From Clavelina lepadiformis (lineage: Eukaryota > Chordata > Ascidiacea > Aplousobranchia > Clavelinidae), in NCBI RefSeq assembly GCF_947623445.1, contig NC_135246.1, forward strand, positions 15,359,856 through 15,423,855: a DNA stretch of 64,000 nt, in the 5' to 3' direction. Under the pieces are notes generated by a model that was given only the letters and a program-made list of their open reading frames with translations, ran no database searches and was not told the DNA's origin. Both the position numbers and the translations under genes were made by a program. Positions 62,193 through 64,000 of the stretch are shown piece by piece (positions within the stretch are counted from its first letter, which is position 1; the number at the start of each line of letters is the position of its first letter).

Positions 62193-64000
62193 CCGTAGAA
62201 ACTAACGGAATATATACCGCAAGCGCACAGCTGAAGAAAAGTCAACGCAAGGTATAACTTGATACCTCTCAAAGCATGCCATACTTAACCTTGACAGACA
62301 AAGGAACAGGCATGCGCTAAATTGCAAACCAGCAAGAACACATAGGAAAATAAGGTTAGCGGCTTAAAACTAGACAACCAACAGTTCATGAAATTATCGA
62401 GTAAAAACTGTGTACTCAACTTCTGATGGCATATGTTTCAAGTGTTTACTAACTTTTTCGTGGCTTTATATAACTAAGGAAGTCAAAGAATGCAAAGAAC
62501 GTGTTCAATCATAGGTTATATTGTTTCATGAGATGGAGCAACCATAACCAAGTGTTTTTCAAAGATAAAAGATCGTACTCGAAAAAAGAAATTTTTGGTC
62601 CTAGATAATACTTCATAAAGCATTGCCTCTAACAGGTACGCAGTCGCGCATAGCAATTATGCTTTTAAACTTTTGCGCACATGGCCACGGGTTATAAAAA
62701 GATAATTATTACCTACGCTAGTGGGCTACGTATCATTAAGTATGTTCATATGTGCACGATCATGCACTTATCAAAAATGACATTACACACTGAATTTGCG
62801 TTAAGCCAACTGTAGGGCAAAGAAACATTAATTTCGTTGTACATGTCTGTAAAATGTTCGTTGCCATTCGAAATACTGTATATTACAAGTAATAAAACAC
62901 GGCCTGCAACTACAGGCTTAAAAAGAATTCCTATCGGTCACGGACTACACGACAACATATGGCAGCTACTACATAATGCATTCACAAAACTCTTCTTAAT
63001 CTATTGGAAAGTAGTTTCATAACTGAAATTGCTTGAGTTGCAAACTGGACTTTTTTATACAAAGCAAACTGGCAAGAATTAGATTCTTGTTGAATTGGGA
63101 TATAATAAAGAGTTCAAATGGAATTCGGTATACCGAGTTATATTAAAACATATTAAACTATTATGACTATACTGCTAATAACAATATATCCCGTGGTCGT
63201 CGGTATTCATTCAATATTAGATTATAATGGCATCGTTCCATATCATAACATGCACACCACCATTCAGAAAAGAGCGATCTTACTTGGGTGGATTGGCCAG
63301 CCGGTTTGAGATCATATCCCTTCACTTCTGCAGTAGCTATATTATGAAAAAAATAACATCAATATATTGCTCAGCACTCACCTTAAATTTGAGCATTTTT
63401 TATATTTAATAAGACTTGAAGAATTTGGGAGTAGAGCACAAGGCCCTTAGCTTGATGTCAACACTCAGATAATGTTAAATATTATAAATATTTGAATAAC
63501 TTAAACTCTGTTGACAAGTATAACTTAGATAATATTCATACAATAACGACGTGTAAAATACTCAGGAGGGTGAAAGATGCAGTAATTGGGATAATTGCAA
63601 AACAGCATATTAAAAATAACTGTTATCCAAAACTCTTGACCCTAGTACAAATTAATTTGCACAAAATTTTGTAACACTGTATTATGGAAACTATGTTGCA
63701 CACTTTGCCATACTCCAGCACACAAAGGCGCAAAACAAAAGAATGTAAACAAAGCAAAAAAAGAAGTATGACCGCTTTGTTTGCACTCAGCGTTGAAGAT
63801 TTCCAGGTATAGCTAACCGTACTTAAGTTTGTGCTGGGCAGGTAGCTCAATCTGTTCAATTCATCAATTACTCAAACGTCTAAGGCTCTAAGCAAACTCT
63901 GCATGAAACGATAAGTACCGTTTTCCGTTCCAAATATACTTGAAATGTTATAAATAGACTGCTCCTAAGTACTTTGCACAAAATTTAATTGTATCTATCA

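Larger units (their letters stand above)
60530..64000. other. upstream region of the LIM gene and distal gene-free sequence
   Basis: The missing first exon and promoter of the LIM gene should lie between about 60.6 and 61.3 kb. A minus-strand frame starting at 61228 (MDKTAPRN) ends after 31 residues and does not splice in phase. Beyond 61.3 kb only the hAT-like element at 61855-62192 is recognised. Confidence 0.45.

Overview
This is a eukaryotic, animal nuclear genomic window. It is AT-rich, its genes are split by many short to medium GT-AG introns, and it has AATAAA poly(A) signals and many small non-autonomous DNA transposons. The proteins point to an invertebrate deuterostome. A tunicate (ascidian) fits best because of the compact introns, the membrane-anchored ZP-domain protein and the vertebrate-like SDHB, NEMF, GSR, class I GLUT and LPP sequences. 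The species call is an inference, not something the sequence proves.

Layout: 1-7.3 kb is gene-poor and repeat-rich, with three arrays of a 17-bp minisatellite, two small elements and a doubtful pair of exons at 1948-2356. SDHB (7353-9316, +, 8 exons, 289 aa) is followed by NEMF (10601-21344, +, 30 exons, 1083 aa). A fourth minisatellite array (23.1-23.6 kb) precedes a single-pass ZU5-domain membrane protein (24074-26491, +, 5' end not found). That gene converges on a minus-strand gene (33828-28031, 19 exons, 988 aa) encoding signal peptide, C-type lectin domain, three cbEGF domains, ZP domain, furin site and transmembrane anchor. A repeat-filled gap (33.8-39.3 kb) leads to glutathione reductase (39317-44894, +, 11 exons, 493 aa). 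This converges on a class I GLUT sugar transporter (53373-47128, -, 14 exons, 527 aa). After another gap comes a zyxin/LPP-family LIM protein (60529-57958, -, 9 exons found, 5' end open). The last 3.5 kb holds one hAT-like element and no recognisable gene.

The genes are not an operon or pathway cluster. They cover mitochondrial respiration (SDHB), ribosome-associated quality control (NEMF), redox homeostasis (GSR), sugar uptake (GLUT), adhesion and cytoskeleton (LPP family) and cell-surface or egg-coat type proteins (ZU5 and ZP genes). Splice sites were joined by reading frame: every junction listed keeps frame and, for SDHB, NEMF, GSR, GLUT and LPP, keeps family-conserved sequence across the join.

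The most unusual material is: (i) a dispersed minisatellite family whose unit resembles a tRNA T-arm and whose copies share flanking sequence; (ii) at least five hAT-like MITEs with 8-bp target duplications still visible, one of them nested in another element; (iii) three introns with GC instead of GT donors; (iv) the CTLD-EGF-ZP protein, with a long linker inside its ZP module and an unassigned N-terminal cysteine-containing domain.
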